Source: Sediminibacillus terrae
Lineage (GTDB): Bacteria; Bacillota; Bacilli; Bacillales; Amphibacillaceae
Length of the DNA stretch: 64,000 nt
Reading direction: 5' to 3'
NCBI RefSeq assembly: GCF_009602435.1
Contig: NZ_VZDQ01000024.1
Location: forward strand, 372,001-436,000
Made by a program: the position numbers and the translations under genes
Shown: positions 45,135-52,897 of the stretch, piece after piece
Numbering within the stretch: position 1 is the stretch's first letter
How the letters are laid out: every line of letters begins with the position of its first letter
The notes under the pieces: model-generated
What the model was told of the DNA's origin: nothing
Database searches by the model: none
The model's input: the letters and a program-made list of their open reading frames with translations, nothing else

Positions 45135-45497
45135 ATGAAAAAGAAGAAGTATAATATATCAGTCGAAGCAACATTGGAAGTAATCGGAGGCAAATGGAAA
45201 TGCGTGATTCTCTGCCATCTCACCCATGGGAAGAAACGGACAAGCGAGCTAAAGCGTTTGATGCCCAATATCACGCAAAAAATGCTGACACAACAGCTCC
45301 GCGAATTAGAAGAGGACGGTGTGATCAACCGGATTATTTACAACCAGGTGCCGCCGAAAGTGGAATATGAGTTGAGTGACTATGGCAAAAGTCTGGAAGG
45401 GATTCTGGACGCACTGTGTGCTTGGGGTGATCAGCATATCACCAAGGTGTATGGAGACAAATCAGAGGTTTTGGAAGAAAGCGTATTGAATAGGTAA
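45135..45497 (+). CDS. HxlR family winged-helix regulator
   Basis: 120 residues. EATLEVIGGKWKCVILCHLT is the signature N-terminal helix of HxlR/HypR proteins, with a cysteine in KCVILC that could sense electrophiles or disulfide stress as in HypR or YodB (inference). TSELKRLMPNITQKMLTQQL forms the recognition helices and YELSDYGKSLEGILDALCAW the dimer helix. Likely represses or activates the divergent MFS pump gene. Confidence 0.92.
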   Translation: MKKKKYNISVEATLEVIGGKWKCVILCHLTHGKKRTSELKRLMPNITQKMLTQQLRELEEDGVINRIIYNQVPPKVEYELSDYGKSLEGILDALCAWGDQHITKVYGDKSEVLEESVLNR

Positions 45498-45503
45498 AAC
45501 AAA

Positions 45504-45539
45504 GACAGGCTTGATGTTTATCAGGCCTGTCCTTTTTTT
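45504..45539 (+). terminator. Terminator of the HxlR gene
   Basis: GACAGGC-...-GCCTGTC followed by CTTTTTTT. Confidence 0.85.
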
Positions 45540-45863
45540 ATGTCCTTCCTTTGTTATTTAAATGAATAAATCATTATTAAATTGGCTGAGCATTAAGCTG
45601 CAAGCGAGTGGGCTTTGACAATTCGTGCAAACCTGGGTACTTGTTCACGAAACTTTGAAAACATTTATACTGCCGAGACATTCTCCATTGGCATTTTGGT
45701 GAAAAAAACAGCTTTCTGTCGAAAATAATTGTTAACAGAATAGGTATTTTGTAGTATTATTAGAAAAAATAGAGTATGATTTGTCGGAATTATAGTTCTT
45801 TTTTCATATTTGGTTTTTCTCATTCTTACTCTATTTTTCAAAAAATCAAAAGGAGGAGTTGGA
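45540..45863. other. Non-coding stretch before the DUF2628-like gene
   Basis: About 320 AT-rich bases without a gene. Close to its right end TTGTTA (about 45728) and TAGTATTAT form a weak promoter for the next gene. No other structure noticed. Confidence 0.35.
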
Positions 45864-46178
45864 ATGAAAGTAACACTGCAAAATGAAGCGGGTTTAACAA
45901 AAGTAGTAAAAGTTGGGTTTAGCTGGACTACTTTCTTTTTTGGATTTTTCCCGGCCTTATTCCGCGGGGATTTAAAATGGGCGGCGATTATGTTCATAAT
46001 TGAAGCCATTCTTGGTTCTTTCACATTAGGTATTGGGGCTTGGATAAGCGGGGTAGTTTTTTCCTTTGTCTATAACAAAATCTACATAAAAGAGCTTATC
46101 GAGAAAGGCTACAAGCCTGCCGATGAGGCAGCCAAAGCACAATTAGAGCAAAAACAAATCCTTTCTCCAACAGCTTAA
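45864..46178 (+). CDS. Small DUF2628/HrgC-like membrane protein
   Basis: 104 residues from the ATG at 45864 behind AAAGGAGGAG; the frame is open upstream but lacks a ribosome site. After VTLQNEAGLTKVVKVGFSWT comes FFFGFFPALFRGDLKWAAIM, the pattern of small proteins related to DUF2628/HrgC, with two or three membrane helices and a charged C-terminal tail. Function unknown. Confidence 0.7.
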   Translation: MKVTLQNEAGLTKVVKVGFSWTTFFFGFFPALFRGDLKWAAIMFIIEAILGSFTLGIGAWISGVVFSFVYNKIYIKELIEKGYKPADEAAKAQLEQKQILSPTA

Positions 46179-46213
46179 TAATTTCGATTGGCTTCGGTTG
46201 AGAAAGCAAGATA

Positions 46214-46248
46214 AAACGCTTGGATACATTCTTATATCCAAGCGTTTA
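46214..46248 (+). terminator. Terminator of the DUF2628-like gene
   Basis: AAACGCTTGGATA / TATCCAAGCGTTT, 13-base stem followed by a short T-rich tail. Confidence 0.8.
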
Positions 46249-46314
46249 TTTGTTATCTAGCGTGATAGCCGGATTTTACGTTCCTTTTGAACGGACGTAT
46301 TCAGCACTAAGTTA

Positions 46315-46503
46315 TCAGGACTCTCCGGTTTGTTTCACCTTGCTTTGCTCCTGTTTGGAAATCAACGCATAGTACGTGACACTCCGCTTAAACTGACCAT
46401 GGTTCTGTAAAAACTCCTGCAACTCCTCTATCCCGATTCCCAGATCCTTCGCTTCCACCATCAAATCCACCCATTCCTGATCAAGCTTTTCATAAACGTC
46501 CAC
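46315..46503 (-). CDS. sinI: SinI-family anti-repressor
   Basis: 62 residues. LDQEWVDLMVEAKDLGIGIE followed by ELQEFLQNHGQ is the SinI dimerisation helix-hook-helix; B. subtilis SinI has LDQEWVELMVEAKEANISPE. SinI binds SinR as a heterodimer and releases SinR from biofilm-matrix operators. GTG start after GGGAGG. No sinR lies beside it in the window, unlike the usual sinI-sinR pair, so it acts on a SinR encoded elsewhere. A SinR-type operator before a CalY/TasA-like gene 6 kb away suggests a local target. Confidence 0.88.
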   Translation of the reverse strand: MDVYEKLDQEWVDLMVEAKDLGIGIEELQEFLQNHGQFKRSVTYYALISKQEQSKVKQTGES

Positions 46504-46790
46504 AATAATTCCCTCCTAAAATACAGATGTATTTCAGGCGGCCCAGCCGTCATTATTGTTTCCAATAGAAGACCTGTGGCTTTGCGTCCCTATTTTTCAA
46601 TAGGTTTGCCCTTATCTGAGTTTTTCCGGCAAGAAGCACGAATGAGAACCCTGACTATCGATTTTTTCTTCCCCCCATTTTACTTGATGGCTCATTACAC
46701 CTTCATTACATAACCCTTTAAAAAAGCTGCTTGATTTGAAAAAAGACAAAGAATTTTTAATGATAACGGAAATATCCTCCCACCAGGGAC

Positions 46791-46817
46791 AAAAAACTAC
46801 CTTCAGCGGCAGTTTTT
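46791..46817 (-). terminator. Terminator of the hydrolase-BTAD fusion gene
   Basis: Minus-strand AAAAACTGCC-GCTGAA-GGTAGTTTTTT hairpin. The roughly 290 bases between it and sinI show no gene. Confidence 0.7.
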
Positions 46818-46833
46818 ATGGATCACCCTCATT

Positions 46834-48384
46834 TTAGTTTCTTTTATAAGAATTCCGATGTTCCTTCAAATACAGCAGCCGGTCATTCAGTTCCTCGTCC
46901 TCGCCATAGGCTGTACAGTATAATTCCAGATAGATAGCGGCTGATTTATAATCCTTTGCTTCCTCAAACCAATCCGCCAAAAACAGAGCCATCTCCGCCC
47001 ACTGCTTCTCGATCCATCTGCGCATTTCAATAAACCAGTCTTCGTATAATCCGGGCATCATGTTTTCACTCTGTTCAGACAGCAGCTGTTTAAACCTCGC
47101 TGCTTTCTCTTCATTGCCTTTCAAACGATTGGCCAGGCGAATTGCATCGAGGAGACTCTGAAGATCTGATTTTACTTTTGCCTGGAGAAAAACATGTTCC
47201 CTGTCCGTGATCAATATTGGATTCTCATTGGCAAAACCGTTTTTCTCCAACAACTGTTTCAAATGATGCAATGCCACACGCAGCCGGTTCCTGGCATTGA
47301 CCAAATCCGCTTCAGGCCAGAATATATCACAAAGCTCCTCTCTGGTTGCTGATTGTTGAATGCTTAAATAGATTAAGAGCTGTTTCGCCTTTCGTTTCCC
47401 CCAGCCTTCAAATAATCGGTTTCCATTCAAATAAACGGAAAAGCCATGGATAACATTTACCAGCAGGATGTTATCCTGTCCGGATGAATCCAATTCCTGC
47501 TGCATCAACCCTCTTATTTCGGAATACAATTCCGACGTCAGGTGCTTTTGGTAGTCATAATCCAGCAAACTTATGGAAGCAGCGGGATTCCGGTGTTTCT
47601 TTATGAAACCGTCGATCCAGTCGGCAACCAGTTTCGGCTGATCCATTTGAATCATGAATGCCGCCTCGGGAACGGTATAACACCTTGCGTTCGGGTTAAA
47701 ATTCAGGATGGCACTGGATAGTTCGGGAGGAAATATGATATCCTCTGAACCGGACAAAATCAGAATAGGAACCCTTATCCTGCGTAGATTTTCAACACCC
47801 TCCGGTCCAAAACCCGTATGGAACAATTCAAAATAGACCGTCGGGGATACCTTTTTGTACGCATTCAGCAGTGTGGAAGTTTTTGCCTCTGTGGGTATAT
47901 AACAAGCTTTGTCGACAATTTCTTTTGCCATCGCCAGCATATTGTCCTTCCCGTCAACCATATGCTTCCTCTGGGTGACCACCTTGTCCCCCATCTGTTT
48001 CGGATAATGGATGGGTACACTGAACAATACCACTGTCTTCAATTGTCCGGGCCGCTGCCCCGCTATTTTAATGCCGATAAATCCACCCAGCCCCTGTCCG
48101 ATCAAATGATAAGCCTCTATTGCTAGTTCCTTCATCAAGAAGATAAGATCCTCAGTCAGTAAATCAATGGTTCTCTTCTCACTGCCTGTACCACTTTCCC
48201 CGTGCCCACGCAGATCATAACGCAGAATATGGTAATGCTTGCGAAAATAAGGAATGATAAAATCCCATGAGTACATATCCAATCCGATTCCATGAATAAG
48301 AACCAGCGTTTCATTGGCGAACGGGTCTTCCGATTCCATCAACTGGTAATGAATGGTTAAGCCGTCCCGATTCATCCAGGACAT
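46834..48384 (-). CDS. Fusion regulator: inactive alpha/beta-hydrolase domain + SARP/BTAD-type transcriptional activator
   Basis: 516 residues from the ATG at 48384 (GGAGGTGGCCGA upstream). Residues about 8-265 are an alpha/beta-hydrolase fold (LVLIHGIGLDMYSWDFIIPY, LRYDLRGHGESG, ILSGSEDIIFP). The nucleophile elbow reads G96-Q-G-L-G100 instead of G-x-S-x-G, so serine is lost at 98, and the PEAAFMIQMDQP segment lacks the catalytic histidine (F243). Asp215 remains. Residues about 305-400 form a winged helix (LFEGWGKRKAKQLLIYLSIQ, RNRLRVALHHLKQLLE) and 405-505 a BTAD-like helical region. Probably a ligand-sensing transcription factor; ligand and targets unknown. Confidence 0.85.
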   Translation of the reverse strand: MSWMNRDGLTIHYQLMESEDPFANETLVLIHGIGLDMYSWDFIIPYFRKHYHILRYDLRGHGESGTGSEKRTIDLLTEDLIFLMKELAIEAYHLIGQGLGGFIGIKIAGQRPGQLKTVVLFSVPIHYPKQMGDKVVTQRKHMVDGKDNMLAMAKEIVDKACYIPTEAKTSTLLNAYKKVSPTVYFELFHTGFGPEGVENLRRIRVPILILSGSEDIIFPPELSSAILNFNPNARCYTVPEAAFMIQMDQPKLVADWIDGFIKKHRNPAASISLLDYDYQKHLTSELYSEIRGLMQQELDSSGQDNILLVNVIHGFSVYLNGNRLFEGWGKRKAKQLLIYLSIQQSATREELCDIFWPEADLVNARNRLRVALHHLKQLLEKNGFANENPILITDREHVFLQAKVKSDLQSLLDAIRLANRLKGNEEKAARFKQLLSEQSENMMPGLYEDWFIEMRRWIEKQWAEMALFLADWFEEAKDYKSAAIYLELYCTAYGEDEELNDRLLYLKEHRNSYKRN

Positions 48385-48556
48385 TCGGCCACCTCCTGTT
48401 TTACTGACTATGTAAAATACCCTAAATATTCTTACTACTATCATTCGGCAAAAGTCTGGAAAATCCTTTATACTCTGGCTGTGACATGCGAGGGACTGCC
48501 AATTTATGGTATGATGAAAAAGATACCCTTAGAACCAGAAAAAAGCAGGTGAAAAT

Positions 48557-48652
48557 ATGGAGCAAAACGCATTGCAATGTTCATTCGAGCGATTCAATTC
48601 CACGGCGAGAGAGGAACGGAATCATTTGCACCAGCCTTTAGCCGGAAGTTGA
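48557..48652 (+). CDS. Possible 31-residue ORF, or gene remnant
   Basis: ATG at 48557 after AGGTGAAAAT. The product MEQNALQCSFERFNSTAREE ... RNHLHQPLAGS is hydrophilic and resembles no family I know. It may be the surviving 5' end of a deleted gene. Only the ribosome site supports it. Confidence 0.3.
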   Translation: MEQNALQCSFERFNSTAREERNHLHQPLAGS

Positions 48653-48681
48653 TGGCTTCGCAAAGATAAAACAACTCGCTT

Positions 48682-49029
48682 TTATCCTAAAGCTTCCAGC
48701 AATTCTTTTACCATCCGCTTTTTATTCCTTATGGCCTGCTCTTCCTTTTCCAGTTTTTCCTGCAGTATCATCAAACTTTCCGAAACACCCTTTATTAAAT
48801 GTCCGGAACCACAGCCCTTCATCCGCCTCAACCTTACGATAGTCTGAATATCCTTTAATGAAAGTCCGAGTGACTTCATTTCCCGAATTGCCTCAAAATC
48901 GCGTTTTTGCTGCAATCCATATATCCGCTGGCCATTATTCCATGCGGGTTCAAGCAACTCGAGATTTTCATAATGACGAACAGTATCCTTGGTCGACTCC
49001 ATCTCTTTGACAAATTCTCCAATTCTCAT
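48682..49029 (-). CDS. MerR family transcriptional regulator
   Basis: 115 residues from the ATG at 49029 behind AAAGGAGAC. Winged helix RIGEFVKEMESTKDTVRHYE, then GQRIYGLQQKRDFEAIREMK, and a long dimer helix. A short loop RRMKGCGSGHLIKG contains one Cys and one His, positioned like the effector loop of metal- or redox-sensing MerR proteins. A 19-bp-spacer promoter with a perfect dyad lies just upstream and points to the divergent membrane protein gene, the likely target. Confidence 0.88.
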   Translation of the reverse strand: MRIGEFVKEMESTKDTVRHYENLELLEPAWNNGQRIYGLQQKRDFEAIREMKSLGLSLKDIQTIVRLRRMKGCGSGHLIKGVSESLMILQEKLEKEEQAIRNKKRMVKELLEALG

Positions 49030-49061
49030 CGAGAAGTCTCCTTTCTTTTCCACCAAAACTA

Positions 49062-49092
49062 TTGACGTGGGGTCGACCCCACCGTTTAATCT
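49062..49092 (+). promoter_or_regulatory. MerR-type promoter with 16-bp perfect palindrome
   Basis: TTGACG (49062-49067) and TAATCT (49087-49092) are 19 bases apart. Between them lies GTGGGGTCGACCCCAC (49067-49082), a perfect palindrome and an obvious binding site for the adjacent MerR protein. It drives the 113-residue membrane protein gene. Confidence 0.8.
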
Positions 49093-49125
49093 ACCTTTAC
49101 ATCAATAGGAAAAGGAGGAATTTAG

Positions 49126-49467
49126 TTGATCAGCAGTACTTTGATTACTTTATTCTCATTAATCAGTCTGTCGGGTGTCGTTGTATTCTTAAGAACAGGA
49201 AATGACCGTCCGTATCCCCAGCTGCGGCCAATCCAAATCATCGCTTTGACCTTCTTTACATGTACTCATTTGGGCTTTCTCTTGTTGGGGATATTCTCGT
49301 TCATCATGCATGCACCAATTCAATGGGTGATATCCGGAATGGCAGCAGTAATCCTTTCGAGAGTGGGCAATGGCCACTTCCTTTTCGGAAAGAACAACTG
49401 GCAGCATTACCTCGTTACGGGAGGATGGATGGCATGCATTCTCGTACTGCAGATTTCGGGCCTGTAA
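49126..49467 (+). CDS. Small membrane protein under MerR control
   Basis: 113 residues with four hydrophobic helices (ISSTLITLFSLISLSGVVVF, IIALTFFTCTHLGFLLLGIF, WVISGMAAVILSRVG, YLVTGGWMACILVLQISGL). TTG start after AAAGGAGG. No recognised family. Its only visible regulation is the MerR-type promoter, so it is probably induced by the signal sensed by that regulator, perhaps as an efflux or membrane-protective protein (inference). Confidence 0.7.
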   Translation: MISSTLITLFSLISLSGVVVFLRTGNDRPYPQLRPIQIIALTFFTCTHLGFLLLGIFSFIMHAPIQWVISGMAAVILSRVGNGHFLFGKNNWQHYLVTGGWMACILVLQISGL

Positions 49468-49494
49468 GGTCTGTAAGCATTCCATTCGACTTAA

Positions 49495-49532
49495 AAAAGC
49501 GTCTTCCAGGTAAGTCTCCGGAAGACGCTTTT
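49495..49532. terminator. Bidirectional terminator
   Basis: AAAAGCGTCTTCC / GGAAGACGCTTTT, 13-base stem between the membrane protein gene and convergent cstA. Confidence 0.85.
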
Positions 49533-49534
49533 CC

Positions 49535-50971
49535 TTATGCGATGTTGTATTGGGCGCTTTTCTGCTTGATACTGTGATATTTGATGATCTGGCTGGCATA
49601 CCACAGGATGACGACAAAGGTGAGCGAAAATCCGATAATGGCGGACAGCTGGTAATCAAGGTTCAAGCCTTCTGGTGCATAGAAGATGTAGGTGCAGACA
49701 ACGCCGGTCATGAACACTGCCGGCACACCGCAAATCCAATGCAGCTTGAAATTCTTCAATAAATACAAGGTACCAGTCCAAAGCATCACCGTGGCCACGA
49801 CCTGATTGGTCCAGCCTACGTACCTCCATAAAAAGGTGTAGTCGATTGTCGCCAGGAAAAATGCCGGAATCGAAATCGGAATCGTGACAAGCAACACCTT
49901 CCACTTGTTATCCATTCGATAGAATTTTGACAAAATGTCCGTCGCAATCATCCTGGATGAACGAAGGGCCGTATCCCCGGTTGTAATCGGCAGAATGATG
50001 ACACCGAAAATCGCAAGAATCCCACCGATTGTACCTAGTAAGGAGGTTGAGATTTCGTTTACCACTCCAGACGGCCCGCCTGCAGCAAGGGCTTCCGAAA
50101 GACCGGCTGTTCCGTTGAAGAAAGTCATGCCGGCGGCTGCCCAAATCAACGCGATCACTCCTTCGATGATCATCGCTCCGTAAAAGATTTTACGTCCATC
50201 CGATTCCTTTTTCATCGTACAAGCAATGATCGGACTTTGGGTGCAATGGAACCCGGAAATCGCCCCACAGGATATCGTCACCATCAACAATGGCCATACC
50301 GGCAGGTCTCCTGGATGGAGATTCGCCATCGTCAGGTTCGGCATCGGTTTGCCGGATACAATGGTACCAATTGCAACAGCCACTGCCATGATAAGCAAAA
50401 TCGCTCCAAGCAAAGGGTAAATCCTCCCGATAATCCGGTTGACCGGAAGAACAGTCGCCAAGAAAAAGTAACCAAAGATGATGGCGAGCGCAACCATAAA
50501 GCTGAGCGGCGTGATTTGTGAAATCAACTGTGCAGGTCCAGCTGTGAAAGCCGCCGCAACAAGCAGCATCAATACCAGTGAAAGGCCGTTAATAAACACT
50601 TTCGCAGGTTTTCCCAAGTAACGGCCTACCAATGTTGGAAACTGCGCGCCGTTATGGCGAAGCGACATCATACCAGAAAAATAATCATGAACCGCTCCAG
50701 CGAATACACTCCCGACTACAATCCAAATAAATGCCACAGGCCCATAGAGAGCACCGGCAACCGCCCCATAAATCGGACCGAGTCCGGCAATGTTCAATAG
50801 TTGGATAAGGTTCCCTTTCCACCAACTCATCGGGACAAAATCCAGATTGTCCCGCTTGGTGTACGCAGGGGTAGCGGTTCTATCATCGATTCCAAAAATC
50901 CGTTCTACAAACTTACCATAGAAAACATAGCCGAGTATAAGTAAGATCAATGCTGCAAAAAAGGTTACCAT
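49535..50971 (-). CDS. cstA: CstA-family carbon starvation protein (peptide/pyruvate transporter)
   Basis: 478 residues from the ATG at 50971, seven bases after GGAGGA. The family core is clear: NIAGLGPIYGAVAGALYGPV, GAVHDYFSGMMSLRHNGAQF and SGFHCTQSPIIACTMKKESD. About 14 membrane helices. CstA-type proteins take up pyruvate or peptides during carbon limitation. This is the shorter form (about 480 rather than 700 residues) common in Firmicutes. Monocistronic. I found no clear cre site in the upstream region. Confidence 0.92.
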   Translation of the reverse strand: MVTFFAALILLILGYVFYGKFVERIFGIDDRTATPAYTKRDNLDFVPMSWWKGNLIQLLNIAGLGPIYGAVAGALYGPVAFIWIVVGSVFAGAVHDYFSGMMSLRHNGAQFPTLVGRYLGKPAKVFINGLSLVLMLLVAAAFTAGPAQLISQITPLSFMVALAIIFGYFFLATVLPVNRIIGRIYPLLGAILLIMAVAVAIGTIVSGKPMPNLTMANLHPGDLPVWPLLMVTISCGAISGFHCTQSPIIACTMKKESDGRKIFYGAMIIEGVIALIWAAAGMTFFNGTAGLSEALAAGGPSGVVNEISTSLLGTIGGILAIFGVIILPITTGDTALRSSRMIATDILSKFYRMDNKWKVLLVTIPISIPAFFLATIDYTFLWRYVGWTNQVVATVMLWTGTLYLLKNFKLHWICGVPAVFMTGVVCTYIFYAPEGLNLDYQLSAIIGFSLTFVVILWYASQIIKYHSIKQKSAQYNIA

Positions 50972-51155
50972 TGCCAATCCTCCTGTTGAAAAATCTAGTA
51001 GAGTATCAACAATCTTAACATGTTTATCGAGAAAGTAAATACAATATTCAGAAAAAAACTACTATTTTGTTTAGTAAAGGGCTTTCATAAATATCCCGTC
51101 CAGTGAACCTTAAAATTCCGAAGCACAGGAAATAAATTGATTTTATTTAACCCGT

Positions 51156-51373
51156 TTCCGCTCTTCTTTCAGGCGGAGTCGATCCTCTTGGACCGAAAGT
51201 TGATCTTCTTCCGGGGAGTCGATCTTCTTTCTTCCGCTTTCGCTCTTCTTTCGGACGGAGTCGATCCTCTTGGACCGTAAGTTGATCTTCTTCCGGGGAG
51301 TTGATCCTCTTTCTTCCGTTTTCGCTCTTCTTTCGGACGGAGTTGATCCTCTTGGACCGAAAGTTGATCTTCT
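51156..51373. repeat. 82-bp tandem repeat, about 2.6 copies
   Basis: Units beginning GATCCTCTTGGACCG start at 51181, 51263 and 51345, exactly 82 bases apart, with a partial unit to the left. Each unit also contains internal variants of TTGATC(T/C)TCTT and CGCTCTTCTTTCGGACGGAG. Copies 1 and 2 differ at only a few bases, so duplication is recent. All three minus-strand frames stay open through it, which produces spurious Arg/Lys/Glu-rich ORFs. Confidence 0.9.
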
Positions 51374-51401
51374 CGATGACCTGATTCTCTTTGCTCGATA
51401 A

Positions 51402-51441
51402 AACAGCAAAAGGCACCCATGATTGGGCACCTTTTGCTGTT
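51402..51441. terminator. Hairpin AACAGCAAAAGG/CCTTTTGCTGTT
   Basis: A perfect 12-base outer stem and a short inner GGG/CCC stem. It lies between the tandem repeat and a second smaller hairpin (CAAGCCCC/GGGGCTTG, 51463-51482) behind the CalY-like gene. The two probably act as tandem terminators. Confidence 0.65.
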
Positions 51442-51507
51442 AAACCGTCAATCCGCAAGCAAGCCCCAGCCTGAGGGGCTTGTCTTTCTTTCGTTCATAT
51501 AAACTTT

Positions 51508-52143
51508 TTATCGCTCCTCTCCATCTTCTTGCATCGCTTCGAATGTCCATTCCAAGTCCAATTGCAGTCCCTGCAGTTCATTTTGTGGTTCGCCACTATC
51601 TTTGAACCTGAATTTCACGTAAAGACTATCCTCTGCATTTTCCCCATTACCCGCTTCGATACCGTCTATTAAACCCATGAAATTACCATCTAATAATTCA
51701 TGTTCCGTTGCCGCATTTTCCAATACCATATCTTTTAATTCAAATAATGATGTGCTGCTGACGATGACCGGATAAGCAAAAACGTTCCCATCACCGGTAT
51801 TTTTAAGAAAATCCACTCTAAGTGCTTGTGCATACTGAGTGGCGAGTTCCTCGCTTACAGGGTTTCCGTCTTTATCCGTTACCGTATAATCGGTATGGAG
51901 CAGTACTTTTTTGATATCCAGCGTTCCTTCATTGGTAAGGAAAAAGCTTTTTTCTGTCCAATCCCCCGGTTTTAAATTATCCAATTCTACTATAGTGGAT
52001 GGGTTGGCGCTAAGTTCCAGGGTGCCTGAAGAAAAAGTGCTTGCCGTAGTGGTCGTGTCACTGAAATAAGCAAAGGTCCCTCCTCCTACTAAAGCGATCC
52101 CCAATACCGCTGACATGATTGCTGTGCTGATTTTTTTATACAC
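51508..52143 (-). CDS. CalY/TasA-type matrix protein (camelysin family)
   Basis: 211 residues from the GTG at 52143 behind AGAGGAGG; the open frame continues upstream without another ribosome site. Signal peptide YKKISTAIMSAVLGIALVGG with GTFAYFSDTTTTASTFSSGT, the classical camelysin/TasA cleavage region, then a beta-rich domain (LELSANPSTIVELDNLKPGD, SFFLTNEGTLDIKKVLLHTD). TasA/CalY form extracellular fibres in biofilms. The family is usually processed by a dedicated SipW peptidase, which is not encoded next to it. A SinR-type operator precedes the gene. Confidence 0.88.
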   Translation of the reverse strand: MYKKISTAIMSAVLGIALVGGGTFAYFSDTTTTASTFSSGTLELSANPSTIVELDNLKPGDWTEKSFFLTNEGTLDIKKVLLHTDYTVTDKDGNPVSEELATQYAQALRVDFLKNTGDGNVFAYPVIVSSTSLFELKDMVLENAATEHELLDGNFMGLIDGIEAGNGENAEDSLYVKFRFKDSGEPQNELQGLQLDLEWTFEAMQEDGEER

Positions 52144-52219
52144 AATGATTCCTCCTCTGATTTTGTTATATTTCAACCCATTAAAAAATGGGAGTGCTCG
52201 TCTCTTATCAGCGAACAAT

Positions 52220-52238
52220 TTTGTTCTTTTTTAAGAAC
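52220..52238 (-). promoter_or_regulatory. SinR-type operator upstream of the CalY/TasA-like gene
   Basis: TTTGTTCTTTTTTAAGAAC aligns over its full 19 bases with the B. subtilis SinR consensus (TTTGTTCTCTAAAGAGAAC): two GTTCTY-type half sites in inverted orientation with the correct spacing. It sits about 77 bases before the start codon. An overlapping palindrome GAACAATTTTGTTC lies at 52213-52226. Confidence 0.7.
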
Positions 52239-52289
52239 GATGAATTCATTCTAACTGGTGAACTCTAAAATTCAAAACGTCAAATTTCT

Positions 52290-52775
52290 TCATTTATTCG
52301 TTATAAAGAACAAATCGCTGATATTTGCTCCCATTTCCTCTTTCTTCCTTTTATTTTCTTCTCTTTTTCCACGTAAAAAAACAGATTGCGGTTCCCTTTG
52401 AAACAAGCAATCTGTTTTCGCTGATAAAGGATAGTAGGCATAAACCGCTCTTTCAGGCGTGACGATTGGCTGGGAGTGGCAGGTCAATAGCTGCTTGTCG
52501 ATTACCTCGTCAATCCACTCCGACTCCCACACTTGATCGAGCACAGAAAGCGGCCGCCACTCCTGATTTCTCAAGCGAAACCAAACGGAGGAAGCATCCA
52601 TATGGTCCTGACAAAAATCTTGAAAATCCTTCATAGCCGGCTCTTCGATGATTAAACGGCCCTGTTTCTCTCTTACCGGAAACCCCTGCCTTTTCAGATG
52701 GTGTAACACCGAAGGCATAATGGATCGATTTGTTTCTCTCTCTAACGCAACCTCAAAATTCAATTCTCCTATCAT
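52290..52775 (-). CDS. Hypothetical soluble protein
   Basis: 161 residues, hydrophilic, no signal peptide. The family is not recognised. The start (52775) lacks a strong ribosome site. Residues about 90-115 (QLLTCHSQPIVTPERAVYAY) faintly recall the opening of EAL phosphodiesterase domains, but the remaining domain is absent, so it could be a truncated gene. It lies upstream of the CalY-like gene on the same strand, separated by the SinR-type operator. Confidence 0.5.
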   Translation of the reverse strand: MIGELNFEVALERETNRSIMPSVLHHLKRQGFPVREKQGRLIIEEPAMKDFQDFCQDHMDASSVWFRLRNQEWRPLSVLDQVWESEWIDEVIDKQLLTCHSQPIVTPERAVYAYYPLSAKTDCLFQREPQSVFLRGKREENKRKKEEMGANISDLFFITNK

Positions 52776-52897
52776 ACAGAGGAAATGGACTGAATCCTAT
52801 TAATTGGTTCGGGCTAAAATTGTCTGGAAGGTAGAGAATAAAATGTCTATATTTGCTATACTTTTGCTAGAAGAATAAAAAAAGCGTGGTGAGCGTG

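Noticed and set aside
51147-51458. Three overlapping minus-strand Arg/Lys/Glu-rich frames
   Set aside because: They are produced by the 82-bp tandem repeat, and no frame has a credible start or family.
52306-52314. Second SinR half-site TTTGTTCTTT inside the hypothetical gene
   Set aside because: It lies in the 3' coding end of that gene, lacks an inverted partner and is easily expected by chance in AT-rich sequence.
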